This document shows positions 13,101 to 28,100 of a DNA stretch of 64,000 nucleotides, in pieces. The stretch is from Diadophis punctatus similis. Lineage: Eukaryota; Chordata; Lepidosauria; Squamata; Dipsadidae. The stretch lies in assembly GCA_023053685.1 (NCBI GenBank), contig JALIGW010000001.1, positions 226,375,434 through 226,439,433 on the forward strand. Reading direction: 5' to 3'. Numbering within the stretch: position 1 is the stretch's first letter; each line of letters starts with the position of its first letter. The translations under genes were made by a program, and so were the position numbers. The notes under the pieces are model-generated. The model was not told the DNA's origin. It did not search any database and worked only from the letters and a program-made list of their open reading frames with translations.

Positions 13101-16100
13101 TTGTAGGTTTAGCAGGAATACAAAACTTTCCTACCTTACAGTGAAATCCGAAAAGGAAGCCCAACCAGTTTCTTTTGCTGGCATTGGTTCCTCTGTGCTC
13201 CATACATCAGAGCCAACAGAATCCAGATTAGTGCCATGTGTGGTTTCCATAGGAACATCAAAGTTAGCTGACCAATTAGGTGCTGGGGGAAAAAATGTAA
13301 CATTACAAATATATTAGTTTCTAATACTAAGCCTATAGCAAGGCAGCTTGTTTAAGTTTTAAACAAAGTCAGAGGACAAATTTGTCAACTCTATTACTTT
13401 TATGAGAAAAAATAGAACCATTTACAACTACTTTCATTCTACCATTACCATATTTAAGCAACTCAATTGTACAAAAATTGTGTCATTTTAGAATATACTT
13501 CTTACATTTTACGCATGTTCATTTGTAATGGAAAATGTCTACAGACTGTCTTTCACTACACACAGCCATCCACTACAAGCCAAAAATACCAAGAGAGGAA
13601 GGGGTGGTGCACATGTTCCTAAGTCCCTCTGTACATCCATACATTGTCCTTGCATTGTGATTCATTAAATGTTGAGAGTTTGGTCCATCTTGATCCAACT
13701 GAGGCAGCAACCATGGTAACAGAAGTGATGTAAAATACTTTTATTTTTATGGAGTTAACTTGAGGAAGTAGAAATAATGAAAAAAATAAATAAAAATAAG
13801 AAGGCCAAAGGCTTCCATGTTTTTTTTTTAACAAATGAAAAATCCAGTAAGGACAGTGTAATTCCTGCATCTGAATTTGAATGAATGAGAAACTGTGTGA
13901 AAAAGCTACTTACTTTCATTCAAATCTACTTCCATCTTGTCTTCTGTATTGGTGCTTGATTCAAACAGGTCTTGCTTTGTTCCATCCTCTTCTTCAGAAT
14001 CTGTACTCTCTTCACTGTCTGTACTGCCTGAACTTTTTATTTTAATGAGAGAGACATATAACATGAATGTCCTCCCCTTCACTTATTACATAATCATTTT
14101 TAAAACTTAAAAAAATTGGAGGATTAAGAATAGGTGAAGAGGTATGACTGATTCCTCCTTGTTCATTAACATGACATAATGCTACAAAGAGGACTTTTTC
14201 ACTGAACTCATGGTTGAACGTCCACGGATTTTAACCTTGTTCAATAGTAGAGTTTTCAGAAAATGTTTTACACAGTGTTTTGCCCTCACACAAGCAGAGC
14301 AGCTCTCTGCTATTCGTTAAAGTACTCAACCTTTTTCAGGCTTCATCATGAGCCTACAGGTGTCACTGTTTCAAGAGTCACATTGATAAATCTGAAACCT
14401 ATGAACACAATTACAGTGTCTTTAAACAGCATAGCAAAGCTAGACATTCTGTTATGTTTGCCGCTTAGATAGTATCAGGCAAGTTCCAAAGGAATCATAG
14501 AGAGGAATATGGACTCTTGTAAAGTCACCTAGGCCCTGGAATGAAAAATCTAGTTATTTAACAATTTTAGCCAGGCATTTCTGGGCAGTGTATGTAAATA
14601 AAATATAACTAAACTATATAAACTAATTAAAAAATCTGGGTTGAACCTTTAAAATTACATTATTCTACAACAAAACCATACCATGCCAGATCCAAGAGCC
14701 TTCTGAAAGGCTAATGAGGCAGTGCCACCCTGGGGGGGGGGGGGGGGAGGGAGACTGTTTCGTAAGACAGATGTCATGACAGAGAGGTTACGCTTTCTGA
14801 CTTTACTAGGTGACACTGCTTCACTGATGGGACATGCATGCCCGGTCTATCAGAACTAATGGAAGAGGCAAAAACAATTGGGATAGGTAGTCCATGGGTG
14901 ATCTGACCCATGTCATGTACATCTTTAAAGTGACAACCAGCACCTTGAATTTGCATCTGGAGGCCACCTAGGAGCCAGTGTAGCTCATGTAACCTTATGA
15001 GCCATTTCTTTTCATAAGAAGAAATTTATAACTTACTTGACTTGACTGAACATCTTTTTTATTAGATGTGATAAACTGCTAGTGGGAAAGTGCAAGAAAG
15101 TAGGTGGCCGACTGAAGCCTTTTTTGTATTAATTTTAAAAGTGATCTCCCAAAAATCTGATCAGACACTATCCTAAATATCTTGACAGATTAAATTAATG
15201 AATTTAAAGTATGCAAGTCCCATGCCATAAGAAGCTATGAAGGGTTCTGTTTTCGGTTGTTATATTTCAGAAGGCCTCTAACCACTGGGCAACATAAAAA
15301 GGAGGCAGTGCTGAAGGTCAAAATTTCCTCTGTCACCTACATTTCTGCCAGGAGATTCAATAAGGGGTCGTGACTAGCTATCATCAACAACAACAACAAA
15401 ATAACATTTTCCTGCTATGGTTTTTGAAGATTACCTGGATCTTCTTTGAGATTCTGGAGTAAAAGCAATATGTTTCTCTTCCCAGATATCTTCTTCATCA
15501 GAGCCACCATCATCAAATTGCTGTATTCTCTCCTTGCAGCATGCTTCAAACAAAGCAATGTTGCCCTGAACATGTGAAAAAGAGCACTATTAATAAACAC
15601 GGACTTTTTCATTTATCATGCACTGTCTGTTGTGCAAATATGTGTTGTGCATATAGGCAAAAGCCTCCTAAGGCGTAAAAACAAGGTTCAAATAATTTTC
15701 TGTAGGTTGTCATGTCAAATGTTTCTAGTTGTCCCTCCCTCCAAGCACCTCCTTGCCTGATCTCTGATCTCAAATTAGACTTAATAGGGAAAGAGAGGGG
15801 GGGACGACATTAAAATAAGAACACAAGAATTCCAGGTTTTCCTGCTCTTTGTTGTGTTATCTGCATGTAAGGGAGCAAAGCCTATCCCTTATGAGAAAAC
15901 AGGTCAGCCTGAAAACTGTATAGGCATTAGTCTTCTTATTGATGTAAAAATTGTTCTTTACTCCAGGCTGGGGATCTTGTTTCTTCCCCCTCCCCCATTT
16001 TGGAAGGTTATGTGGCCAATTTCAGGATAGAGAAAATAAACTATAAGGAAACAGAAGTTCTTTTCAGCTTTCCATCTTTCCAAGGTTGGTAAAACGAGGG

Positions 16101-19100
16101 CCCAGATTGTTGGGGACAATATGCTGACTCTGTAAACCGCTGAGAGAGGACTGTAAAAGCACTGTGAAGCGGTATATAAGTCTAAGTGCTATTGCTATAC
16201 AAAATGTTTCCTCTAATTATTCCTTCTGTAAAGAATGCAGCAGTAGAGTTTCTATTGTTAAAATTATACTCTTTTAAAGTACACCAGCAGGCTGTGGAGC
16301 AGACTAGTTCTCATTCAGAGATATGTACTCATTTTCGTTTCTATTGAGGGTAAAATTGAAAAATACTTACACTTTCATTTGTATTGAGGGTAAAATTGAT
16401 GTCTGATACACGATCAAAAGAAACACTGTGAACAAATTACAAATTTAGGTAGTAAAACAAAAAGGAAGTATCACTTTATAGGATATACTGAAGTACTTCA
16501 TTTAATAATTTTACGTATCTAAAAAAAACCCCCTGAAATACTTTTTCCTAGTACAAAATTTTAAGCCTTTTGAAATAGCCCATATAAATTACTTGAGAAA
16601 ATGAAACTTAAACCTTTCTTTCAGACCGTGTTAAATCTCACGCCTAACGCTGCTTCTTCCTTTATCAAGAAGAGTATCTCAAAAGGGAATGCATACCTTC
16701 AAAATATTTTTACCTCTGAGGGTGATATGAAGTAGCCAGCTTTAAAAATTATGCATCGCTGCAAACACGCAAGTCATCGCAATTTGCATATATGATTAAC
16801 AGTTAAATAGAGCTTGCAAAGGATTCAACTTATGCATCTGTTAGTAACTATAATATGTCAAGGTGTTGTTCTACATTATATCTTCAAAGATGAGCAGCCA
16901 GCTTGATTGCTAATATATTAAGCTAAAAGCTCTTTAAACAAGCTCAAGTAGGACAAGGATTAAACTCACTTGTCTCAATGACAGGCATCACTTCTAGCAG
17001 TAGTGTTCCCTTCAATAATGTGATAATATGGACACTCTTGGATAATTCTATGGGAAGGGAAATGAAATAATCTATGTTGCTACCAAACTACTTCTGGATG
17101 TCAGCAGAAAAACAATGTTAGGTCTACTATTCCAAGAATGGTTATGTTTAGACTGTCAGAAATGTTTTCAAAATTAGAATTTTAATATGCCAAAATTCTG
17201 ATGTGCAATATTTGCATTCATAATGTTTCCAGATCTGGGATACAGATTTTGATACAGATTCTTGGAATGAGTGCAGTTACATTGATGCATTTATATAAAT
17301 CCAAATTAAAACAGAACACTACATAATCAAAATTACTGAATTTCAAATGCATAAGTAAAAAACCTCATAGTTATTTCTTACCCATCTCACACAACAGCTG
17401 CCATCATATGCATTTGGAAATCAATATTTAGCTGTTTTCTGATTTAAATTTAATTTGTGAAAAAACATCAGAATGCGCATAAACATTGTGTTAGTTGTAG
17501 GTTAGCTTTGTGTATGAGCAATTGCTTTTATGTAGCTTGGATTGTGCTTTTAAACATTTTAACTGTAGGGAACTTTTAGCAGTCAATTTACCCATTTTAT
17601 TATTGAAATATTCAAAGAGAGTGACAACTTGCCTGAAATTTTCTCAGAACAAATAAGCTAAACAAGAGATACACAAAAATATCTAGCAAAATTTAAAAAG
17701 TCATAATAATGTATACTATACCGTATTTTTCGGAGTACAAGACACACTTTTTTCCCTCCTAAAAGAGGCTGAAAATCTGGGTGCATCTTATACTCCGAAT
17801 GTAGCCCTGCCCACCTGCCGGCCCCTACCCTTCAGCCTCCGCGCGTCCTCTTCCTGGCTGCAGAGATTGCCACCAACAATGGCTTGTAATTTTGAGCTCT
17901 GCAGATTGCGTTTTCAGCCTCCAAACGCTCGACGCACGGTGCCCAAAATGGCTGGCCGGAACAGCTGCTGTCTTCTCTTACCCCTTCCGCGCTTTGCCTG
18001 CTTTAGTCACTGGAGCTCAGCTGTGCTTTTGAAGCTGTTTTTCAGCCCCAACACGAGCTAAGCGATCTTCCGTGCTTTGACTGCTTTTCTAATTGCTGCT
18101 CCCTCCGACGATCAGCTGTGCTTTAGAAGCACAGCCCCAACCTCAAAACCATCGAGAAAACTAATGTGCTGAAGCTGTCCAGGCTAAGGACTAGTCAGAT
18201 TAATACCTGGTAGGCAGAATACCCCCCCCCCTTATTTTCCTCCCCAAAAACTAAGGTGCGTCTTATACTCCAGTGTGTCTTATACTCCGAAAAATACCGT
18301 AGTAGGTGGTGGATGAAAGTTTACTTCAATCCAACTGAATTCATCACATAAGGAAAAATACGTTTTATAGCTTGCAACTACTAAGTTATTTTTATTTATT
18401 TATCATATGCTTATAATTGCCCGTCCCACATGGAAGTGATTCTGTGGTTCCAAATACAGAGATATGGGTCCCATAGAATACATCCATTATGCCAACAGCC
18501 TTCTCTGTGGCCGGCCCCGCGCTCTGGAACCAACTTCCCCCAGAGACCCGAACTATCCCCACTCTGCTGGCCTTCCGGAAGGCTGTTAAGACATGGCTTT
18601 TCCTGCAGGCTGAGGGTAGAGCGTAATCTATTGAGCTCACCCCAAGTATGTATGATTGTTGAATGGTTATTGTATATTTTTAATATTACGGTTTTAATTT
18701 TTATATTTGTTTTTAAATGCATATTTATAAATTGGTTTCTTGTATTTTTTGCTGTTGTACGCCGCCCGGAGTCCTCCGGGAGTTGGGCGGCATATAAGAA
18801 TACCAAATAAATAAATAAATAAACAATCCAAAAGATATTTTTCAAACCAGGTCATGATATATCCCAAGTTCTAGAACTTATCTTGAAACTTAAGAGAAAG
18901 GAACTCATAAAATGAATCTAAACTTGTTTTTTTTTAGTAAGGGTCACAAAAAAACTTTTGCTTTTAAATTACCGTATTTTTCGGAGTTTATAAGACGCAC
19001 CAGAGTAAAAGACGCACCTAGATTTTAGAGGAGGAAAACAATGGAAAAAAGTATTCTGAACCAAATGGTGCAGTAATATATTATTTAATAAAATACCAGT

Positions 19101-22100
19101 GTAGCAGAATACTTTTTACAATCATATATACTTTTTACAACCATGTATACTTTTAAAAAACTTCAAACTTGACAGCTTTAAGATTAGTGGACTTCAACTC
19201 CCAGAATTCCTCCTCCAGTCATGCTGCTAGATGGGGTAATTAGAAGGCAAAAACGCCCCAATTTTTGCAAAAAAAGGCCAGTTTTTAGCTCATTTTTTTT
19301 TGCAAAAACAGGGCATGGAGAGGATCTGGGAAGCCTGCAGTGGACTCCTAGGGGGTGGGGGAAGGCAAAAACGCCCCTAATTTTTGCAAAAAATGGCTCA
19401 TTTTTTTGCAAAAACAGGGCATGCAGAGGATCTGGGAAGCCTGCAGAGCATTCCTAGGGGGTGGGGGAAGGCAACCCCCCCACTGACATTTTCACCCTCT
19501 TTTGGGGGGCAAAAAGGTGCGTCTTATACTCTGAAAAATACGGTAATTACAAATTAATAATGAGATTTCTTTTGGAGTATACAAAAAGCATAAATATCTA
19601 TGGAACAAAACTAAATAAACAGCATTTTATTGATTTTAGGGGTAACGAATAACCACTGTGATGCAAGACATGAAAAACAAAAGTAACTTTTAAAATAGGA
19701 CTGTACTTACTTGCCGATGTCATCTTGATCAGCAAACTTCTCATCGTTGAAGCCAAACTGGTCAATAAAATTGGACGTCATTTGTTGCATCTGATAATCA
19801 GAAAAGGCCTGGCAATCCCAGGACCAACGACAGTGATATAATGATTCTAATAATAGTCTAAATACTATTTGCCCAATTTGCTCCAGAATTAATACTTTCA
19901 TTAAATTGCAAGTACATATCATATGTGCATGCATGCACATACATACACCACATATGGATAGGGCTGTTTTGTCATTATCAGATGTATGTAATTTGGGAGT
20001 TTAGGGGGTGACTGTTTTATAATTGAGTACTAAAATTACAGCTGATGGCACCACCACTAATAGATATAAGGGGTTTCTATGTTTTGTTTTGTTTTAGATG
20101 GAAGATACATAGTAACAAAGAGTTCTACTATTACTTTTAAAAAAACCCAGCTTATAAGACTAATCCTACTAGAATATTTGTAAAATATAAGAAATGTGGA
20201 GGAAAAAAAGTTTCTTCTAGAATTACACTTAAAAGTGAATCTCTTGCATCTTCCCAATACCTAAAGTTTGACAAATTCCTATTTAAGAGTACAGCCAAAG
20301 GTAAGTGACTGTATCCCCATACTGAAATCAGGAATGATATGAAACTCATTACTGCCTAAAGATCATTTAACACCATCTCTATGTATTCATATGCATAAAA
20401 CAAAAACCTCCCTCTCTCTTTTTTTTTTTGCATATTTTGCTTTTCTGATTTAGGCAGTTTGATGGTTTTGACTATTCGATTGGATTATATGTATGAGATT
20501 CTTCTAGACAATGAGTAGTTTTTAATATGACACTGAACCCTAAAGGACTATTAGAGAATTTACTATAATCAATATTTTTGTAGATCAGGGCTTTATGTTT
20601 ATTTGAATATTTATATTGCTTTCTAGTCCATGAGAAGGCAGACTATGAGTACTCTGCTATCCCATAGAATAGAGCATAGAATCCAGCACTGAGATCCTAT
20701 CGACTCTAAAAGAGATCTTATCTATCAGAGGAAAATATATGTAGTTCAGAGTTGAACTCTGGGGTCCTTAGTGCTCTCTGAGTTGGTTGTTTGCTCGCGT
20801 ATGTTTCATTATTCCAAACACCACATTCACTAAATTTAATGATGTCAGCGAGTCAAGTAATGACATGTCTGCAATAACCAAGCTCTAAGAGCACTAAGGT
20901 CTGCACAGGGATCTTAACTGACAGAAATCAATAGGAAAACCATACATAGATATAAGTAGTGTGCATGCTATTCTCCAAGCTATACTTTTAGAACATGTTC
21001 CCAAATGTCTAACTTGACTACAAGAAACAGGAGGATTGTCTTGGTTGTAAAAAGTTGTTGGACAATGGAAGAGGTTGCCACATACTGTAATGTAGTCAGT
21101 TTTTCTTCGCTTGTGTTATCAGAGGCTGGACAGGTCAACAGGTTAGATGATGCCTAAGGTCACTTCCAACTCTCTATTTTATGAAATTGGTTTATCTTCT
21201 TAAATACAATAATATCTTACACAACTGCAAAATCTGAAAGTGAATACCTTATCAGAAGCTTTTAGCAAAATAATACATGCAAGCAGTATAGCTTAGAGTT
21301 TAACTCACTTCTTGCAGTGAAGAATCTTGTGAAAAACCAGTTTCTTTAAAATCAATTTCATCATCGCTGGATGAATGAATGTGACAAGTAGTAACCTAGT
21401 AGAAAGGTAAGGAATTCATGTTAAAAAAGTTCTGAATAAATATCAGTTACAAAAATCCACACTAGTTGTCCTAGATTTACAATCGTTCATTTAATAATGG
21501 TTTGAAGTTACAACAGTCTTCTAAAATGTGACTTATGATCTGTCCTCAAAGTTATGACAGTTGCACCACTTAACGACTGCATCACTTAGCAACAGAAATT
21601 CTGGTCCCAATTGGGATCGTAAATTGAGGACTACCTTCATAGTAATAAAACTGAAAAAAATCCCAAGTATTCCACTATGTAGAAGAATTAATTCAAACAT
21701 ATCCTCACCCTACCTAACTTGGTTTCAACTGATAAAAACCTCCCTGCAAGATAGACTTGACAAAGTTACAATCTACCATTTCTATGAAATTATTGCTAAA
21801 ATATGATACTTTTAATTTTTAGAATTATTTTCTATATTATTGTAAAAGTATTTGTTTTGGATACTTCCTCAAAAATAAAGTTCATTTTAAATGTAAATTT
21901 TAAAGCCAATCATTACAGACACCACATTTCCCTTAAATTCATACAAGATAACAGAATAACAGAGCTGGAAGGGACATTGGAGGTCTTCTAGTCCAACCCC
22001 ATGCTCAAGCAGAAGACCTTATATCATTTCAGAAAAACGACTGTCCAATCTCTTCTTAAAAACCTCCAGTGATGGAGCACCCACAACTTCTGGAAGCAAG

Positions 22101-25100
22101 CCATTCCACTGATTAAGAACAAGCTAACACTTAAATAAAACTCAAATTTACAAATAGAACTAGAATTATAGTACTAATCAATATATTTCAATTACTTCTT
22201 GATAGTTTCCTATCTTTGTGCACAACTATACAGAAAAATAGTTGGCAGCAATATTCAGAGATACTTCTCTGCTTGCTCGAGTCATCTCTAGATCCAAAAC
22301 CAGCAAAAAGCTAGTGGAGTAACACACAGGAACTAGCCACCTAATTAACATTTGGCAAAAGAACAAAGAACATAGATCTTTTAAGTGGATGAAAGCAGTT
22401 CTTATGTTAAATTCTGCCCTTAAAAAGTATTTGTACTCTTCTTACTTTTACAACAAAATCATTATACCTGCAGGGCAGCTTTATTTAATGTATATTGAAC
22501 AAAATACCTAAACAATCATATTAACAGATGAAACTTGTTGTCTACTTGTCTACTGTGGACCTCACCCCATTCTTAAGAGGTCCATAAAGGGGGCGTGCAT
22601 AAGCACACCAGCGTGCCTACCGTCCCTGTCTTACTGTCCCCATTTATCTGTATTTACTTCCTTTGTTCATGTTTATGTTCATACCAATACTTATCTTGTA
22701 CATGTTTGACAAACAATAAAAAATAAATAAAAATAAATAAATGTATCTCACATGGCTCAGAGTAGAATGGTAAACAGATTAAATAAGAGACTAGCATTAG
22801 AATTGGCACTCTGGATAAACAGACTTAAAAATAAGAAGTTAATGAACCCAAGCGAAAAAGGTTAGGTTACAAAACTGTAATTTTTTTGCAATACAAACAC
22901 AGGAAGTGGCCAGTATCTCAGAACCAAAGAAAGAAGGCCTCAGCAACAACAAAAACCTGAATAGAGTGCAGAAAAATTAACACAAGTGAAAATTTAAATT
23001 CTGTCTAATAAAGAGGGAAGTGGGATTCAGTAGTTTTTTGGAGTGATTAATATCAGCAAAATGTAGCTGTAATATTTTAAATCTGAGATAAAATAATAGA
23101 CAGATATCTATTGTTATGATTGTTATTACGTGTTGTTTTCATTTTATAATGCAAAAATTGCAGTTAACTTCTCAAATGCCATCTTAAAAAACCTACTAAG
23201 TCCACTGTGTTTCTCTTGTTGGTTTCGCCTAAAGAGTTTGTGCAGAAAGATTCCCATCGTTCCCTGACTTCATCTGGAAGTTCTAGAAAGTCCAAAAAGA
23301 AAAAAAATGCAATATCAAGAATGCAGATTGTCATCATTCCAGGTACCGTAGATTATTTTATATGTAATTTTGAATTTTACTAATACATATTATTAAAATA
23401 TACACATTTATTTCCCAAGGTAATTAGGAAACTGCTACATTGCATTTGCTATTTGTATGCAAGATTTTAAATTTCAAGTTATAACTTCAGGAGAGAAATT
23501 CTGCTGTGACTATTTCTGTACCTGAACTTAAATTTTCACTCATTGTTTCCAAAGTATCATTCTTACAATTGGTACCTTGATAGAGATACGATTTAATGGA
23601 TCATCATCTTCAACAACTGAACTAATTTGTTCAGCTAGACATTACCTTCATTAGTATGTAGATAATTAATCAATTGACCAGCCAAACAGTTGCCAAAATT
23701 AGGCAATAACCTATTTTGCTTGTTTCATAATCAAAATCATTATTTAATCATTATTTAATTCTATAACTAGGCATTTGGACAATTTGCTATTGAGATATCA
23801 TTGGCAAATGCAGCAAAACAATGGGCTTCTGTTATCAGTTGCCTTCTATCACTGTAGGCAATTCCAGAACTGGAACATAAGATTTTAGGATCTAATTTCA
23901 AATCCTAATAGATTTGATTAGTTGACATTAGTTTTTGCACAGGTTCGCCTGGTGCACCAATTGCGACCATACTTGGAGAAGGAGGCTCTGCTCACGGTCA
24001 CTCATGCCCTTGTCACCTCTTGATCGGACTACTGCAATGCGCTCTACATGGGGCTACCCTTGAAGAGTATTCGGAGACTCCAGCTGGTGCAAAATGCGGC
24101 TGCGCGTGCTGTGGTGGGTGTGTCAAGATACACCCACATAACACCTATACTCCGCCAGCTGCATTGGCTGCCCATTGGTCTCCGGGTACAATTCAAGGTG
24201 TTGATCATCATCTTTAAAGCCCTACATGGCTTAGGACCAGGTTACCTCCGGGACCGCATTCTGCCTCATACCTCCCTCCGACCGGTTAGGGCCCCCAGAG
24301 TGGGTCTCCTCCAGGTCCCGTCAGCCAAACAATGCCGGTTGGCGGGCCCTAGGGGGAGGGCCTTCTCTGTGGGGGCCCCCGTGCTCTGGAACCAACTTCC
24401 CCCAGAGATCCGAATTATCCCCACCCTGCTGGCCTTCCGGAAAGCCATCAAGACATGGCTCTTCGGCAGGCAGGGGTTTGAGACCAGTTTTTTACCCGAG
24501 ATCTCCCCCAGTATGTATGTTGTTGAATGTTTTTTAACTTTTTAATGTTTTAAAATTGTTTTTAAATTAATGTTTATTGTTTAGTGTTCTTTTAAAATGT
24601 TGTACGCCGCCCTGAGTCCTTAGGGAGTAGGGTGGCATAGAAGAACCTAAAAATAAATAAATAAATAAATAAGGTTCATGAAACACTAGGCTTATAAAAT
24701 ATTCTCTTGTGAGAGATTCACAGCTCTATGTCACATTGGAAGTTTGGTGTAGTAATTAAAGTGTCAGGTTTAATACTGGTAGACTGTTGAGTTTGTATCT
24801 CAGATACAAAGCCAGCTGAGTGACCTTGAGCCAGCTCTCAGCCCCTGGAAGCAGGCAGTAACAAACACTTCCAAAATAATGCCAAGAAAACTGCAGGGAC
24901 TAGTCCAGACAGGCACCAGGAGTTAACACTGACTTGAAGGCACATACATACATACATACATACATACATACATACATACATACATACAAACAAACAAACA
25001 AACAAACAAACAAACAAACAAACACTGTATGATTTGAATTAATTATTCATCTTTCACAATAAAATGTAACCTCTGCAAGTGTTCAAAAATCCAAGCCAAG

Positions 25101-28100
25101 CAGAGGACACATTGAAGACATCTTCTATTTTTGGCTTTTGGGGGTTAAACAAAAACTCCTGAGAAGTAATTTTAAACCTCTTCATCTAAACTTTGTTACA
25201 ACACATCATGCAACTATTAGCTTAAACATGAGTTTACATTATTCATCTGGAGCCACTGAGAGTAAAAATCAAATTGGTCAAGTCTGATGTTTGCTAAGTT
25301 ATCACACTTAGAAATAGAATACCTCAGATCCCATGAACTTTTAAGAAAAGACGAGGGGGCGGGCGGAGAAATGAGATAGGGGATACAGAAAAACTGATGG
25401 TAAAAGGAGCCTATGAAAATGTGAATTCCACTTATACAAGACTCAGTAAGCAAAAGTACAATGGATTACCTTTAATAAGTTGCTGCACCAGTGTACAGTT
25501 TGGCCCTTTATCAGTACTGTGCACAATGCAATTTGCTATTCTTGTTAAGTGACCCATGTAGCCATACCGTCTTCCTCCTTCAGCTCTGCAAGAGTTAAAC
25601 TAAGTTAGTTATTCAATCAAAAAATTTAGTTAATTATAGGATTTTTATTTTATAGACTTGTAGAAAATGGAACAAAAACAAAGGCTGATTCAAGCAGCAT
25701 AGAACAGAATAATAGGTCTGTTAAAGACTAGCAACTGCACGCCAAAGTTCATTAGCTTTAAGTTTGGGTTTTTGTTTTGGTAGCCTGCAGCACTATGTTG
25801 CTTAATTTATGATTTAGTCTAGAACTGCAATTCTAGAATATGGATGAATTCAGTAAGAAATTCAAATATATTGTGCAAAACCGGGAATTATGATAAAATA
25901 TGACAGCTTAATCCTCCACATAAAAATCTTGTGCATTCTTAAACAACTAAGTATTTAAACAGCATTCTGCATTAAAACATATTCTTCTGGTTCAGTTTCA
26001 ATATACATTTCTTCTATAAGTAGACTATAATTATATATGGGAAAGATGGCCAAAATATAGACAAAATTTCACAAAAGTGAGTGTTTAATTAAAGCAAATA
26101 TAATAAACAGTGCAAATAAGGAGAATTAACAATGTTATCTGTTCTCATGGAGATCTCATACCCCAAAGAGTCACAGGAAAAAGAGGCATATGAAATTCAG
26201 AGTTTATATAAAATTGCTAATTATAGTTAGGATCTAAGTCAATGTCTGTGATACTTATATTGCATCTTAAAAGTACAAAGTTAGAAAAGTTTCTGACTAC
26301 TCACTGTTTCTTTTCATTCATATCCCATGCTTCAAGTATTCGTTCTATTAAATGGCACTTAAGGAAAAGCTATAAAGAAAAAAATTACATAGTTTTGCAG
26401 AAGAAATAAAAAAAACTTGATCAAATAATAAAAAGAACTATTTACCACATCAGTGACTGGCTAGCCACCAAACTACACAGTGCAAAAAGCACTATTTTTC
26501 CAACACACACACATGCACGCACGCACGCACATACACACTCTCTCTCTTCAACCCTGCCATTTGATTTTCAATGTTTAATGGAAAGAATAAAGATTAAACT
26601 CAAATTATCTACATGCTGCAATTATATTGTGTTCTGTCCTCAAGTAACTGCTTAACTATTTACAGTTTTAGAGGGAGACAGAAATTTTGGGGGGCAAATC
26701 GTCTCTATGTAACCTGACAAGACGAACTAGATGGAGTGTTTATGAACGGGAAATAATCGGCAAGGATATTTCCTGCATTTCTGCTTCCATCCTTGCTATA
26801 AAACCTCTGTTAAAAAATAGAGGTACATGAAGTCTGGAGTGGAGAGGTTATTTTACATTAGAATCCTATTAAAATATAATGCTAGCATGGTGTTTCTTTA
26901 TCCTGCCACTCACTTATTATAGTTGTAATAAGTTCTCAAAGATAGTTGAAATTATTGTTCAGTTAGAGAACTTACTACCACTGTACATAAGTGCAGCAAC
27001 GTTGAAGAACAAAACAAGAAAATATCTTACGTGTTTCAGCAAAAGGTTGCCTCTAGTGGGATCTGGATCTGGATCTGAGACTGTACCATTTTCTGTGCTT
27101 TCAAAAGGACTTGCAAGGATCAGTGCAATACAAATTTCTACTTGAGTATGCAAAAAATTGTTCCATGTGTATTTAAAAAACATATCCTGTGGGAGAAAAA
27201 GAAACAGGAATCAGAAGCATCCATACCACTTACTAAACATGTTTGGATATTTTTTTTTCCACTGATAAAAGTGGATAAAAGTGGATAAAAATGTTCTTCC
27301 TCGTTTAAAAAACCTCTCTGATATTCTTTATAACAGGGTGTCAAACTCGCGGCTCGCGGGCCAGATGTGTCACACGCTGGCCACCCCCACCCCCATTTTA
27401 GCGAAAGGTGGAAAAGTCACGATATGTCACATGACGACAAGAGTTTGACATCCCTGCTTTATAATAATGAAGGAAGCTGAACTCAGGTTTGCCAGAAGCA
27501 GCAACAGAAATCCTAACCACACTTTTTGTCAAAATTTCTTTGACATTAAGGATTATGGAATCTTTTAGAGAGGGAGGGAGGGAGGGAGAGCGAGAGTGTA
27601 AAAGCATATATTCAGTTAGGCCCTCCACCAATGTTGATGAAATGACTTGGTATATTGAGTATGAACGCAATTGAGTATGAATTTGCACTACATACATCAG
27701 CTGCTGGAGCAATCAATTGGCTACCAATGGGGGGGGGGGAGAAGAGGAAACTTGAAGTATTTTTGAGCCAAGTTTCTGGATAATAAGCCTCCAGGTGTGG
27801 CTAACAACTCACAGAAAAGCAACAAATTGTAATATTTTAGTTATTGTTAGATGCTCTGAATTGACCAAAATAAATAAAAAGAGGGAAATAATAATAATCA
27901 ACTGGGTCTTTCAAACAGACAAACATCTGCCATGTTACAGCACACACTTAGATTACATGTCAATTAAGTGCCAATTCTTTTCATTCCATTTAATATGAAA
28001 CAATAAGATGTACATGGACCTTCAATTACAATAGTTCTGTGGCCAAACAATACACCCATGCTTTTCTCCTAGATCCATACTTTTCTGGAGAGCTTGCTTT

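Noticed and set aside
18411..18845. 144-codon minus-strand frame
   Set aside because: It is antisense to an L2 3' end whose identity is clear on the plus strand.
24942..25024. Regular repeats that could suggest a CRISPR array
   Set aside because: They are 4-bp CATA and CAAA units without spacers, in a vertebrate genome.
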